Assembly (NCBI GenBank): GCA_036272195.1 | Contig: DATAZE010000062.1 | Coordinates: forward strand, 62,001 to 126,000 | From: DASXHY01 sp036272195 | GTDB taxonomy: Bacteria; Verrucomicrobiota; Verrucomicrobiia; Limisphaerales; DASXHY01 | Reading direction: 5' to 3' | Length of the DNA: 64,000 nucleotides | Shown: one piece after another, positions 35,794 through 44,351 of the stretch | Layout of the letters: every line of letters begins with the position of its first letter | How positions within the stretch are numbered: the first letter of the stretch is position 1 | Notes under the pieces: model-generated | The model's input: the letters and a program-made list of their open reading frames with translations, nothing else | What the model was told of the DNA's origin: nothing | Database searches by the model: none | Translations under genes and position numbers: made by a program

Positions 35794-36258
35794 TTACTCC
35801 ATCATTTTGAATGCCTCCTGCGCCATCACGGCGTCGGAAGCACGAACTTTTTCGTAACGCTCCGGGTTCCAAATTTCGAACCGATCCAATAAACCGACGA
35901 GCACGGCTTCGTCCTTGATGCCAGCCGTTGACGCCATTGCGTCTGGCAGACAAACCCGTCCAGACTTGTCCAAAGCAACCTGGACGGATTCGCTGCCGAT
36001 AAATCTTTTGAGGACCACTTTGCCCGGGTCCGAGTTGGGCATCGCGTCGATGTCGCGCATCAACTCCGCCATCTCCTGGGGAGGGAGCGCGCGCAGACAA
36101 GGACCTTCCTTGGATTTGGGCCAGACGATCAGCGTGAACTCGACGTTCGGTTTTGCGGGCCGCCACTTCGCCGGAATCTGAACGCGGCGCTTCTCATCCA
36201 CTCCGTGTTTATAGAGCGAATTGTAATACGTCGGCTCACATGTCGTTTCAGTTTCCAT
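35794..36258 (-). CDS. mraZ: MraZ, dcw cluster repressor
   Basis: A 154-residue protein with two AbrB-like (SpoVT) halves: YKHGVDEKRRVQIPAKWRPA with the DxKGR-like core, and VQVALDKSGRVCLPDAMAS. MraZ binds GTGGG repeats upstream of its own gene and regulates the dcw operon; four such repeats with the right 10-base spacing occur just upstream (36302-36336). The family is about 150 residues, so the length is normal. It is the first gene of the cluster. Confidence 0.95.
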   Translation of the reverse strand: METETTCEPTYYNSLYKHGVDEKRRVQIPAKWRPAKPNVEFTLIVWPKSKEGPCLRALPPQEMAELMRDIDAMPNSDPGKVVLKRFIGSESVQVALDKSGRVCLPDAMASTAGIKDEAVLVGLLDRFEIWNPERYEKVRASDAVMAQEAFKMME

Positions 36259-36301
36259 CTCCGTGACTTATCCACAGGTGAGGTCTTACAGCGTCCTTTG
36301 C

Positions 36302-36346
36302 CCCACAACGCCCCACTTTTAACCATTTTCACCCACTCCGTGTCAA
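36302..36346 (-). promoter_or_regulatory. mraZ promoter with MraZ boxes
   Basis: On the minus strand: -35 TTGACA (36346-36341), an 18-base spacer, and -10 TTAAAA (36322-36317). Overlapping them are four pentamers with a strict 10-base period: GTGGG (36336-36332), ATGGT (36326-36322, degenerate), GTGGG (36316-36312) and GTGGG (36306-36302). This matches the known MraZ operator (TGGG repeats separated by about 6 bases) placed on the core promoter, so repression by polymerase exclusion is expected. Confidence 0.8.
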
Positions 36347-36616
36347 CAACAATTCACCCGGTTTATCCCAAACTTATTCACAATTTTTGCGATTTTTGAA
36401 AAGCACAAGGTGTGGTGTACTGGGCAAAAAACTACACAAGAAAATTGACGATAACCGGGGCGAACTACCCAGTCCCGGGAAGTCGGAGCAAGAGGGTGTC
36501 GAATTTTATTCAACGGGGTGACGAGACGCCGACTCATTTTCTGGAGCCTTTTGCGCCGCGTAACCCACAAAAATCTTCCCTTTGCTATCCGGTGTTCCCG
36601 GTTACGATGCCTCGGC

Positions 36617-37702
36617 ATGCGAACGGCCGATTTTGATTTTGAACTTCCTCCGGAGCTTATCGCCCAGGCGCCCACGGCCACGCGCGATGCCTCCCGGCTG
36701 CTCGTGCTGCATCGGGATTCAGGACAAATCGAACACCGGCAATTTCGCGAGGTGTTGGAATTTTTTCGGCCAGGCGACGTGCTCGTGTTCAACAATTCGC
36801 GGGTCATTCCGGCGCGGTTGCGCGGACGGAACGCGGCGAGCGGCGGACGGTTCGAAATATTTCTGCTCGAAGAAAATGCCGCGAACGATTGGTGGGCGAT
36901 GGTGCGGCCCGGCAAACGTGCGCGCGTGGGTGCGGAAATTATTTTGTCCGAGACGGGCAAGTCGGGCGAAGTGCGCGCGACAGTGCTGGAGAAAAATGCG
37001 GAAGGCCATTCCCGCCTGCGTTTCATTGGGACAAACAATGTTTTTGAAGAGCTCGACCAACTCGGTGAAGTGCCGCTGCCGCCGTATATCCATCGCGACC
37101 ACGGAGCACCGGATTCCGATACGATGCGTTTCGATCGGGAGCGTTATCAAACGGTGTTTGCGCAGCCGCCGGGCTCGGTGGCCGCGCCCACGGCGGGATT
37201 GCATTTCACAGAATCGCTGCTCGATGCAATTCGCGCGCGAGGCGTGCAAATTTGTTTTGTAACGCTTCACGTCGGGCTGGGGACATTCCTGCCGGTGAAA
37301 GCGGAAAGTCTCGATGCGCACACGATGCACGAGGAGCGATATGAATTGAGCGCCGAAACTGCGCGCGCCATCAATGACGCGAAGCGTGAACACCGGCGGG
37401 TCATCGCCGTAGGCACCACCAGCGTGCGGGTTTTGGAAAGCGTCGCCGCCGAGCGCGGCAGCGAATTGATTCCGTGCAGCGGCCGCACGAGGATTTTTAT
37501 TTATCCACCGCGCGATTTTAAAATCGTGGACGCGATGCTAACCAACTTTCATCTCCCCTGCTCTACCCTGTTGATGCTGATTAGCGCGTTTGCGGCCCCG
37601 GGTGAAACACGCGGGCGCGAAATGGTTTTAGCCACTTACACCGAAGCGATTCGGGAACGGTATCGGTTCTTTAGCTATGGCGATGCAATGCTAATCGTCT
37701 GA
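36617..37702 (+). CDS. queA: S-adenosylmethionine:tRNA ribosyltransferase-isomerase
   Basis: A 361-residue enzyme of queuosine biosynthesis that transfers the ribosyl part of S-adenosylmethionine to preQ1 in tRNA. The family opening FDFELPPELIAQAP fixes the start at ATG 36617. Other hallmarks are FNNSRVIPARLRG, VAAPTAGLHFTESLLD, HVGLGTFLPVK and LTNFHLPCSTLLMLISAF near the end. It is transcribed away from the mraZ operon; the 270-base interval holds the mraZ promoter and no other gene. No other queuosine gene is in the window. Confidence 0.97.
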   Translation: MRTADFDFELPPELIAQAPTATRDASRLLVLHRDSGQIEHRQFREVLEFFRPGDVLVFNNSRVIPARLRGRNAASGGRFEIFLLEENAANDWWAMVRPGKRARVGAEIILSETGKSGEVRATVLEKNAEGHSRLRFIGTNNVFEELDQLGEVPLPPYIHRDHGAPDSDTMRFDRERYQTVFAQPPGSVAAPTAGLHFTESLLDAIRARGVQICFVTLHVGLGTFLPVKAESLDAHTMHEERYELSAETARAINDAKREHRRVIAVGTTSVRVLESVAAERGSELIPCSGRTRIFIYPPRDFKIVDAMLTNFHLPCSTLLMLISAFAAPGETRGREMVLATYTEAIRERYRFFSYGDAMLIV

Positions 37703-37711
37703 AGTAGTTTT

Positions 37712-37786
37712 GGGTTTCGGGTTTTGAGTTTCGAGCTAAGATAAGCGCGCGCGTGAATTCAAAACTCGAAACTCGAAACCCGAAAC
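37712..37786. repeat. Inverted repeat, TTTCGGGTTTTGAGTTTCGAG type
   Basis: Arms at 37712-37735 and 37765-37786 are complementary (units GGGTTTCGGGTTTTGAG and CTCGAAACCCGAAAC). The right arm lies inside the 5' end of the RibD-like gene. Similar units occur at 33333-33386. Confidence 0.7.
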
Positions 37787-38511
37787 TTCCGTTCGTTTTG
37801 ATCAACATGGCGATCACGGCGGACGGAAAAATCGCCACGGCCAACCGCGCAGTTTCGTCCTTCGGCAGTCAGCGAGATAAAGAACATCTGTTGGAACTTC
37901 GGGCCACGGCCGACGCCGTCATGTCGGGAGCCGGCACGGTGAATTCCGGCCCGATCAATCTCGGCCCCGGCCCGGCAAAATATCGGCGGATGCGCACGCG
38001 AAGCGGCCTGGCGGAGTATAATTTACGCATCATCACCAGCGGCAGCGGCGGAGTGGATCCGGGCGCGGAAATCTTTAAAGAAAAATTTTCGCCGATCATC
38101 ATCTTAACCACGAACCGCGCGAGTGAGGCTAAATTAAAACCCCTTCGCGAACTGGCCGAAGTGAAAATTCTTGGCCCGCGCGAAATTGATTTTCACAAGG
38201 CGCTGGTCTGGCTGAGCGAAAAATGGAAAGTGCAACGGCTGCTTTGCGAGGGCGGCGGGGAATTGAATGACGCGCTGTTTCGCGCCGGCCTGGTGAATGA
38301 AGTGCACCTGACGATTTGTCCGAAAATTTTCGGCGGTCGCACCGCGCCGACGATTGCGGAAGGAATCGGCGTGTCGAAATTATCAGACGCGGCGCAGTTT
38401 AAATTGAAATCGATGAAACGGGTCGGCGATGAGCTGTTTGTGGTTTACGGTCGTTTGAGTTCAACCCAGCGCGCCAGGAGCCAGAGCAAGTCGGCCAGGC
38501 GATTTAAATAA
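37753..38511 (+). CDS. RibD C-terminal (pyrimidine reductase) domain protein
   Basis: A 252-residue dihydrofolate reductase-like protein without the deaminase half. The signatures are FVLINMAITADGKIATANR, ATADAVMSGAGTVNSGP, RLLCEGGGELNDALFRAGLV and FGGRTAPTIAEGIG, typical of RibD_C enzymes that reduce the ribosyl group in riboflavin synthesis. The upstream GTG at 37753 is the only start that keeps the first beta-strand, but the first ten or so residues (NSKLETRNPKL) are encoded by a dispersed repeat. The last 22 codons overlap, tail to tail, the end of the adenosyltransferase gene. Confidence 0.85.
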   Translation: MNSKLETRNPKLPFVLINMAITADGKIATANRAVSSFGSQRDKEHLLELRATADAVMSGAGTVNSGPINLGPGPAKYRRMRTRSGLAEYNLRIITSGSGGVDPGAEIFKEKFSPIIILTTNRASEAKLKPLRELAEVKILGPREIDFHKALVWLSEKWKVQRLLCEGGGELNDALFRAGLVNEVHLTICPKIFGGRTAPTIAEGIGVSKLSDAAQFKLKSMKRVGDELFVVYGRLSSTQRARSQSKSARRFK

Positions 38512-38975
38512 ACGATGATTTCAGTATTGCCCAATTCGCCCGCATCCTGAAGGGAACAGACCCGCCGCTCGGCGCGCCGGCACGCGACCCGTGCGGAATC
38601 GAGCGCCGCGCCATGGAGCGTGTCACCAGGCATCGCCCAATCTTTCAGGGAAATTTTCGGCTCAATTTGAGCCACGAGTTCTTCAAGCTTCGCCGTCTGG
38701 TCAGCGCCAAGTTGGGGAAAACCGTCTTTCACATAGCGCGGTAAATCTTCCGAAGCGGTCGCGAGTTCGCCCATCAAAGCGATAAGATCTTTTTGGATGC
38801 GCAATAAATTTTCGCGCACGAGTTCCTGTTCCGCGGTCGCGCGCGCGAGGCCGAGCGCGGCGTTCAGTTCGTCCACCGCGCCGTAGGCTTCTACGCGCGG
38901 ATGGTTTTTCGGCACGCGGCGGCCGTACATCAGCGCGGTGGTTCCCTTATCTCCGGTTTTGGTGACGATGCTCAC
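38445..38975 (-). CDS. Cob(I)alamin adenosyltransferase, PduO type
   Basis: A 176-residue enzyme that makes adenosylcobalamin from cob(I)alamin and ATP. Hallmarks are TKTGDKGTTALMYGRRVPK, PRVEAYGAVDELNAALG, and the C-terminal ALDSARVACRRAERRV followed by NRLADLLWLLARW. It is a stand-alone enzyme, not fused to a DUF336 domain. No B12-dependent enzyme is in the window, and the BMC locus 10 kb away lacks a B12 enzyme, so a link to it is unlikely. It ends 67 bases inside the convergent RibD-like gene. Confidence 0.95.
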   Translation of the reverse strand: MSIVTKTGDKGTTALMYGRRVPKNHPRVEAYGAVDELNAALGLARATAEQELVRENLLRIQKDLIALMGELATASEDLPRYVKDGFPQLGADQTAKLEELVAQIEPKISLKDWAMPGDTLHGAALDSARVACRRAERRVCSLQDAGELGNTEIIVYLNRLADLLWLLARWVELKRP

Positions 38976-38991
38976 ATGGCAAAGCTAAAGT

Positions 38992-39179
38992 CCAAAGTCC
39001 AAAGTTCAAAGTCCAAAGTGAGTTCACCGCAGAGGCGCGGGGACGCAGAGAAGAAAATGAATGAGGAAAGCAGGAATTCAGGAATGATATCAGCGGCCAA
39101 AACAATTGCCGAATCCGACGAACCAAACGTCTTCCTGTTTTCCCTATTAAACCTGCTTCCTCTGCGCCTCTGCGGTGAA
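38992..39179. repeat. Tandem CCAAAGT units and inverted repeat
   Basis: 38992-39019 has imperfect tandem TCCAAAG units. Arms TTCACCGCAGAGGCGCGG (39023 onward) and its complement ending at 39179 form an interrupted palindrome of the ACCGCAGAGGCGC type, related to the element at 11347-11489. It lies between the divergent adenosyltransferase and small membrane protein genes. There is no gene inside. Confidence 0.7.
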
Positions 39180-39240
39180 TCAAATCCGAATTCCTTTTGC
39201 GTTTCCGGATTTGTTGTACTAGGCTCCGACCACTTGAGCT

Positions 39241-39480
39241 ATGAATCCTAAATTGCTGCTGAAAACGATTTTCGTCATCGCGATTCTATCGCTGCTCGTC
39301 ATCATGGGGATGAACAACCGCCAGAACGTGGACCTTTCAATGCCGCCGTTGTTGCAAAAAAGTCAAAAAGCCCCGGCTGCCTTAATGTATTTTGGATTCT
39401 TCGCCGTGGGCGTGTTGACGGGCACGATTATGATCGCCGGCAGCGGTAAACGGGGTGGTGGAAAAAGCAAGGCGGAGTGA
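39241..39480 (+). CDS. LapA-like small membrane protein
   Basis: A 79-residue protein with two hydrophobic helices (TIFVIAILSLLVIMGMNN and AALMYFGFFAVGVLTGTIMI) and a basic Gly-rich tail (GKRGGGKSKAE). The pattern, with the loop NRQNVDLSM, matches the LapA/DUF1049 family of lipopolysaccharide assembly-associated small membrane proteins. That assignment is by layout; no lipopolysaccharide gene is adjacent. Confidence 0.65.
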   Translation: MNPKLLLKTIFVIAILSLLVIMGMNNRQNVDLSMPPLLQKSQKAPAALMYFGFFAVGVLTGTIMIAGSGKRGGGKSKAE

Positions 39481-39550
39481 AGATGTAAATGAGTTAAATA
39501 CGGGCCAGGTGCCGCCGACCGGACTCATTTAACCATTTAACTTGTTTAAC

Positions 39551-40570
39551 TCATTTGACTGACTCACCGGGCCCCTTAACCGCTCTCTTGTACGCCAGAA
39601 GCCCCTCGACGATCGCGCGCGCCATTTGTTTACGATAGGCGGGATCGTAAATTTTTCTCCCTTCAGACGGGTGGGACATGAAGCCGCCCTCGATCAAAAT
39701 CGCGGGCATGGTCGCTTCGCGTAAAACCTGGAAGCGGGCGCGCTTCACGCCGCGATCCTCGATGCCCACATTTTTTGCGTACGATTTCTGCATCTGGTAG
39801 GCGAACAGCATATTTTTTTCGTCGCTGCGATTTCCGGCAACCCAGCGAGTGTCACCTTCGCCGCGGGCGTTGGTCGAGGCTGCGCCGGCCGGTGTACAGC
39901 AAAAAATCTCCGTGCCTTTGACCTCGTTTCGGCCGTCTTCCGTGGAATTGAAATGCAGGCTCACAAACACATCCGCCCCGCGCCGTCGGGCAATCGCCGG
40001 ACGCGACGGCAGGTCCACGTAAGCATCGCTGCTGCGCGTCAAATACACTTTAAAACCGGCGACCCTGAGTTGCGCGGCCGCTTCCTCGGCAAGCAGGAGC
40101 GTGTATTTTTTTTCCTCGTTTGAACCGGCGCGATTTCCTGGATCCTTTCCGCCATGGCCGGGGTCGAGACAAATGGTTTTGATGTCGATGCCGCGCGGAA
40201 CCCTCGGCGGCGACAGGACGGGGCCCAATGTCTCGGACAGATCGATTTCTGAAATCAACGCCCGGCCGTTCTGGTAAAGGACCGGGAATGCGAGCCAGAC
40301 CTGGACGCCGTTTACTTGCGCGCGGCGGGCATCAGAACGCGCCTCCACGTTGAACGTCAAGCGCGCTCCGTGTCCGGTTAATTCAAGCGTCTTGTCGCGC
40401 TCCACCCAATGCGTGGCGAAGACATTGGCCCGCGCCCATTCGTTGAGCGAAACATAGTTGGGACGAAGCCGCGCAACATTGGCAGCGCCAGCCGGACTCA
40501 ACGCCACCACCAGCAAGCAAAGGATTGCGGAAACTGCTTTTTTCACGGTGCGCACTCTGCATGGGAGCAA
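39551..40570 (-). CDS. N-acetylmuramoyl-L-alanine amidase (Amidase_3)
   Basis: A 339-residue exported zinc amidase that cuts peptide stems from peptidoglycan. A signal peptide (about 10-30, AVSAILCLLVVALSPAGA) is followed by a beta-rich domain with LTFNVEARSDARRAQVNG, similar to the copper amine oxidase N-terminal fold. The Amidase_3 domain follows, with zinc ligands in ICLDPGHGGKDPG, VFVSLHFNSTED and the catalytic Glu in PAILIEGGFMSHP. The start is either the ATG at 40570 or a GTG at 40546. A hairpin-like ATGAGTTAAAT palindrome (39488-39539) lies just downstream. Confidence 0.9.
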   Translation of the reverse strand: MLPCRVRTVKKAVSAILCLLVVALSPAGAANVARLRPNYVSLNEWARANVFATHWVERDKTLELTGHGARLTFNVEARSDARRAQVNGVQVWLAFPVLYQNGRALISEIDLSETLGPVLSPPRVPRGIDIKTICLDPGHGGKDPGNRAGSNEEKKYTLLLAEEAAAQLRVAGFKVYLTRSSDAYVDLPSRPAIARRRGADVFVSLHFNSTEDGRNEVKGTEIFCCTPAGAASTNARGEGDTRWVAGNRSDEKNMLFAYQMQKSYAKNVGIEDRGVKRARFQVLREATMPAILIEGGFMSHPSEGRKIYDPAYRKQMARAIVEGLLAYKRAVKGPGESVK

Positions 40571-40666
40571 ATTTTAATTCAAGAGAAATGCCGTTTGTGA
40601 TTGATTGAATTTTTTCTTTTCAATAGTTTTTGCGCTTACACATTTCTGAAGGAAGTTGTGACGAAT

Positions 40667-41953
40667 ATGGAACATAATGCCGAACTGAAACTCAACGGAA
40701 AGAGCTACCAATTCCCAGTCATCGAAGGCACCGAACACGAACGCGGCATCGATATTTCGGCGCTCCGCAATGAAACCGGCTGCATCACCCTGGACGACGG
40801 CTACGGAAATACCGGCTCATGCAAAAGCGCCATCACTTTCATCGACGGCGAGAAAGGCATTTTGCGTTATCGCGGCATCCCGATCGAGGAGATCGCGGAG
40901 ATGTCGACTTTCATCGAGGTGGCGCATCTGCTGATCTGGGGGCACCTGCCGACCAGCACTGAGTTGCGGAAATTTTCGGATTTGTTGACCGACAACGAAC
41001 TGCTCCACGAGAGCATGAAGCACAATTTCGAGGGATTCCCCAACACTGCGCATCCGATGGCGATCCTGTCGTCGATGATCAACGCGGCAGGTTGTTTCGA
41101 CGCGGATTTGTTTTCGCCGGAGAACCAGGATGCGTTCCAAGTGCAGGCGGCGCGGCTGATCTCGCAAGTGCGGACGATTGCGGCGTTTGCCTACCGGCAA
41201 TCCCACGGACTGCCGATTATTTATCCAAGACCGGATTACAAATATACGGCGAACTTTCTGCACATGATGTTTTCGCTGCCGTACAAGGACTACGATTTGA
41301 AGCCCGAAATCGTGAAGGCGCTGGACCTGATGTTTGTGTTGCATGCCGATCACGAACAAAATTGCTCCACCTCGACCGTGCGCATGGTGGCCTCGAGCAA
41401 GGCGAATCTTTTTGCGAGCACAGCGGCCGGCGTTTGCGCGCTGTGGGGTCCGTTGCACGGCGGCGCCAACCAGGCGGTGCTCGAAATGCTCGAACAAATT
41501 CATAAGACCGGCGATGACGGGTCCAAATTCATCACGGCCGCCAAGGACAAAACAAGCGGCAAAAAACTGATGGGCTTCGGCCACCGCGTTTACAAGAATT
41601 ACGATCCGCGCGCGAAGATCATCAAAAAGGCCTGCGACGATGTGCTGGCGAAATTGCATCTCAATGACCCGCTGCTGGACATCGCCAAGAAGCTCGAAGA
41701 GGCGGCGCTGCACGACCCCTATTTTGTCGAGCGCAAGCTGTATCCGAACGTGGATTTCTACAGCGGCATCATCATGCGCGCGCTGGGCATCCCGGTGGAA
41801 ATGTTTACGGTGATGTTCGCCATTGGGCGGATGCCGGGCTGGATTGCGAATTACAAGGAAGTGATGGACGAACCGACCCGTATTTACCGGCCCAGGCAGA
41901 TTTACACCGGACCGGCGTTGAACCATTACGTGCCGATTAAGGATCGCAAGTAG
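40667..41953 (+). CDS. gltA: Citrate synthase
   Basis: A 428-residue type II enzyme that condenses oxaloacetate with acetyl-CoA. The start at ATG 40667 (MEHNAELKLNGKSYQFPVIE) has a good ribosome site GAAGGAAG about 12 bases upstream. Active-site regions are HADHEQNCSTSTVRM, GPLHGGANQAVLEML, MGFGHRVYKNYDPRA and the C-terminal Arg region PTRIYRPRQIYTG. It is followed after 70 bases by sucC, so a TCA block is formed, with a 13-bp hairpin between. Confidence 0.96.
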   Translation: MEHNAELKLNGKSYQFPVIEGTEHERGIDISALRNETGCITLDDGYGNTGSCKSAITFIDGEKGILRYRGIPIEEIAEMSTFIEVAHLLIWGHLPTSTELRKFSDLLTDNELLHESMKHNFEGFPNTAHPMAILSSMINAAGCFDADLFSPENQDAFQVQAARLISQVRTIAAFAYRQSHGLPIIYPRPDYKYTANFLHMMFSLPYKDYDLKPEIVKALDLMFVLHADHEQNCSTSTVRMVASSKANLFASTAAGVCALWGPLHGGANQAVLEMLEQIHKTGDDGSKFITAAKDKTSGKKLMGFGHRVYKNYDPRAKIIKKACDDVLAKLHLNDPLLDIAKKLEEAALHDPYFVERKLYPNVDFYSGIIMRALGIPVEMFTVMFAIGRMPGWIANYKEVMDEPTRIYRPRQIYTGPALNHYVPIKDRK

Positions 41954-41970
41954 CAAAATGACGAATACCG

Positions 41971-41998
41971 AATGACGAATGGATTTCCATTCGTCATT
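41971..41998. repeat. Hairpin between gltA and sucC
   Basis: Perfect 13-bp arms AATGACGAATGGA (41971-41983) and its complement (41986-41998) with a 2-base spacer. The same ATGACGAATGGA unit recurs at 54714-54735 before ackA, so it is a dispersed repeat as well as a possible terminator or processing site. Confidence 0.6.
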
Positions 41999-42022
41999 TG
42001 ACATTTTACCGAAACTTTTTAA

Positions 42023-43228
42023 ATGAACATTCACGAATACCAGGCCCGCCAGCTTCTCGCTCAATACGGCGTGGCGATTCCCCCGAGCGAGGTTTGCGAC
42101 AAACCGGAAACTGCCAAAGCGATTGCCGAGAAACTTTTCGCCGATGGCGCGAAAATGGTGGTGGTCAAATCACAGGTGCATTCGGGCGGACGCGGCAAAG
42201 GCACATTCACAAATGGTTTCAAAGGCGGTGTGAAGCTTTGCAAAAGCGCCACTGAAGTTTTTGAAATGGCCAAGGCGATGCTTGGCAATGTGCTCGTGAC
42301 CAAACAAACCGGCGCGGAAGGCCGACTGGTCAGCAAGGTGCTGATTTCCGTGGCGCCGAACATTGATAAGGAACTTTACCTCGCCGTGCTGCTCGACCGC
42401 ACAAATTCGCGCCCGGTCATCATGGCCAGCACGGAGGGCGGCATGGACATCGAAGAAGTCGCCGCCAAAACGCCGGAGAAAATTTTCAAGGAATGGATTG
42501 ATCCGGCCGTGGGCATCATGCCTTATCAGGCGCGCAAAATTGCCGCGGCGCTCGGCTTAAAGGGGGATTTGATTGCGCAAGGCGCAAAAAACATCATCGG
42601 CATTTATAAAACATGGTGGGAATGCGACGCTTCACTCGTCGAAATCAATCCGTTCTGCATCGTGACCGGCCTCGACGGCAAACAAAACCTGAGCGCCGTC
42701 GACGCTAAAGTTTCGCTGGATGACAACGCTCTTTATCGGCATCCAAACATCCAGGCAATGCGCGACCTGGCCGAGGAAGCGCCGCTGGAAATTGAAGCCA
42801 GCAAGTTCAATCTCAATTACATCAAGCTCGATGGCAGCATCGCTTGTCTCGTGAACGGCGCCGGGCTGGCGATGGCCACCATGGACATCATCCAGCATTT
42901 TGGCGGCTTGCCCGCGAACTTCCTGGACGTTGGTGGCGGCGCGAGCAAGGAACAAGTTGCGGCGGCCTTCAAGATCATTTTGCAGGATCCGCACGTGGAG
43001 GGAATTCTCGTCAATATTTTTGGCGGCATCATGGATTGCAATGTCATCGCCACCGGCATCGTGGCGGCAGTGAAGGAAACCGGGTTGAAGCTTCCACTCG
43101 TCGTCCGGCTCGAAGGCAACAACGTCGCGGCGGGCAAAAAGACTTTGGCCGAAAGCGGTCTCACGCTGATCACCGGCGATTCGATGGCGGATGCGGCGCA
43201 AAAGGTCGTGAAGGCTGTGAAGGGCTAA
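42023..43228 (+). CDS. sucC: Succinyl-CoA synthetase beta subunit
   Basis: A 401-residue ATP-grasp subunit. NIHEYQARQLLAQYGVAIPP is the family start; the nucleotide-binding part has VKSQVHSGGRGKGTFTNGFK, and the C-terminal phosphate and CoA interface has NFLDVGGGASKEQVAAAFK and LVNIFGGIMDCNVIATGIV. It normally stands directly before sucD; here three extra genes intervene (43237-44345). Confidence 0.97.
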   Translation: MNIHEYQARQLLAQYGVAIPPSEVCDKPETAKAIAEKLFADGAKMVVVKSQVHSGGRGKGTFTNGFKGGVKLCKSATEVFEMAKAMLGNVLVTKQTGAEGRLVSKVLISVAPNIDKELYLAVLLDRTNSRPVIMASTEGGMDIEEVAAKTPEKIFKEWIDPAVGIMPYQARKIAAALGLKGDLIAQGAKNIIGIYKTWWECDASLVEINPFCIVTGLDGKQNLSAVDAKVSLDDNALYRHPNIQAMRDLAEEAPLEIEASKFNLNYIKLDGSIACLVNGAGLAMATMDIIQHFGGLPANFLDVGGGASKEQVAAAFKIILQDPHVEGILVNIFGGIMDCNVIATGIVAAVKETGLKLPLVVRLEGNNVAAGKKTLAESGLTLITGDSMADAAQKVVKAVKG

Positions 43229-43236
43229 ACATTATT

Positions 43237-43611
43237 ATGCTCAAAGTCATCGAAATCGCGTTCTCCTGTTACCCGGTCACGGACATGGCGCGGGCACGGA
43301 AATTTTACGAAGAAATTCTCCACCTGAAACCGGCAATGACCGTCGGCGAGGCGGGCGGTATGCAGTGGACCGAATATGAAATCGGTGCGGGCACCCTCGC
43401 GCTGGGCGCAGGCGCGCCGGATTGGCATCCGCGTTCCGACGGCTGCAGTGTCGGCCTGGAAATGGAGGATTTCGATTCGGCCATCGCTGAGCTGAAGTCC
43501 AAAGGCATGAAGTTCAAAATGGAGCCGTTTCCCACGCCGGTCTGTAAGATGGCTTTTATTTCCGATCCGGATGGCAATACGATTTGCATCCATAAGCGGC
43601 ACGCGAAATAA
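43237..43611 (+). CDS. VOC (glyoxalase/bleomycin resistance) family protein
   Basis: A 124-residue protein from ATG 43237 (MLKVIEIAFSCYPVTDMARA), 8 bases after sucC. It has the beta-alpha-beta-beta-beta units of the vicinal oxygen chelate fold, with RARKFYEEILHLKP and the end FISDPDGNTICIHKR, where a metal-binding Glu would usually lie but Cys-Ile-His is seen instead. The substrate is unknown. Close spacing and same direction suggest cotranscription with sucC. Confidence 0.8.
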   Translation: MLKVIEIAFSCYPVTDMARARKFYEEILHLKPAMTVGEAGGMQWTEYEIGAGTLALGAGAPDWHPRSDGCSVGLEMEDFDSAIAELKSKGMKFKMEPFPTPVCKMAFISDPDGNTICIHKRHAK

Positions 43612-43618
43612 TCTTGGA

Positions 43619-43840
43619 ATGATTGACGAAGAAACATTGGCGCAGATCAACGGTAAGTACGTGATGCCACCGGATGCGGACCCCGCGTGGCGAGCAGCAT
43701 ACGACGCGGGTGTGGATATGTCTTTGATCGAAGAAAATTTGAAGAAAACGCCATGGGAACGGTTATTGGCTAACGACGCCGCGCTCGCACTGATACGCGC
43801 CTTGGAGAAGGCTAGATCATCGAGTTTCCCCGCCAATTAA
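43619..43840 (+). CDS. Small partner protein of the nucleotidyltransferase
   Basis: A 73-residue protein from ATG 43619 (MIDEETLAQINGKYVMPPDA). It is helical, with DMSLIEENLKKTPWERLL and ALALIRALEKAR. It ends one base before the nucleotidyltransferase, which is a toxin/antitoxin-like layout. I recognise no named domain; similar small proteins are often seen before short nucleotidyltransferases, but I cannot verify this here. Confidence 0.7.
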   Translation: MIDEETLAQINGKYVMPPDADPAWRAAYDAGVDMSLIEENLKKTPWERLLANDAALALIRALEKARSSSFPAN

Positions 43841-43841
43841 G

Positions 43842-44345
43842 ATGGACCAATTGACTGAAATTCTTCGCAGACTGCACGATGCCAAAGTAGAGTTTAGTCT
43901 CATCGGCGGGTTCGCTTCACGATATTACGGAGTGACTCTAGTAACTGAAGATGTTGATGTTTGCGCACGCTTCAACCCGGAAAATCTTCGGCGGATCGAG
44001 AGCGCCATGAAAGAATTCAATCCCATTCATCGGCTAGCAGCCAACAAGCTACCATTGGAACTTACCGATGATTTGTGTTCACGGTTAAAAAACCTCTACC
44101 TGAGAACTGATATAGGTGTCTTGGATTGTCTCAGTGAAGTGGCAGGTATCGGTGACTTCGACGCAGTCCTGAAGCACAGTCAAAAAGTATCGTTTCCATT
44201 TGGACATTGTTACATTTTAAAAATAGAAGCTCTCATTCAAGCGAAGCAAGCCGTCGGCAGGCAACAAGACCTTCTCGCTGTTCAACAATTATCCGCAATA
44301 AATAAAAGACTTAAACAGCAGCCCGAATTGAAATTCGGCTCCTAA
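43842..44345 (+). CDS. Nucleotidyltransferase-fold protein, AbiEii/DUF6036-like
   Basis: A 167-residue protein. The opening has the pattern of a minimal nucleotidyltransferase: FSLIGGFASRYYGVTLVTED followed by VDVC, corresponding to the GG...YG..R.T.D[IV]D signature. The C-terminal part is helical (LIQAKQAVGRQQDLLAVQQL). The base composition is visibly more AT-rich than sucC and sucD, and the codon choice differs, suggesting acquisition. With the preceding 73-residue gene it resembles a toxin/antitoxin or AbiEii-type defence pair. The role is not proven. Confidence 0.7.
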   Translation: MDQLTEILRRLHDAKVEFSLIGGFASRYYGVTLVTEDVDVCARFNPENLRRIESAMKEFNPIHRLAANKLPLELTDDLCSRLKNLYLRTDIGVLDCLSEVAGIGDFDAVLKHSQKVSFPFGHCYILKIEALIQAKQAVGRQQDLLAVQQLSAINKRLKQQPELKFGS

Positions 44346-44351
44346 AAATTT

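Noticed and set aside
40817..42064. Minus-strand 415-codon frame over citrate synthase
   Set aside because: Shadow of gltA, which has a good ribosome site and all active-site motifs.
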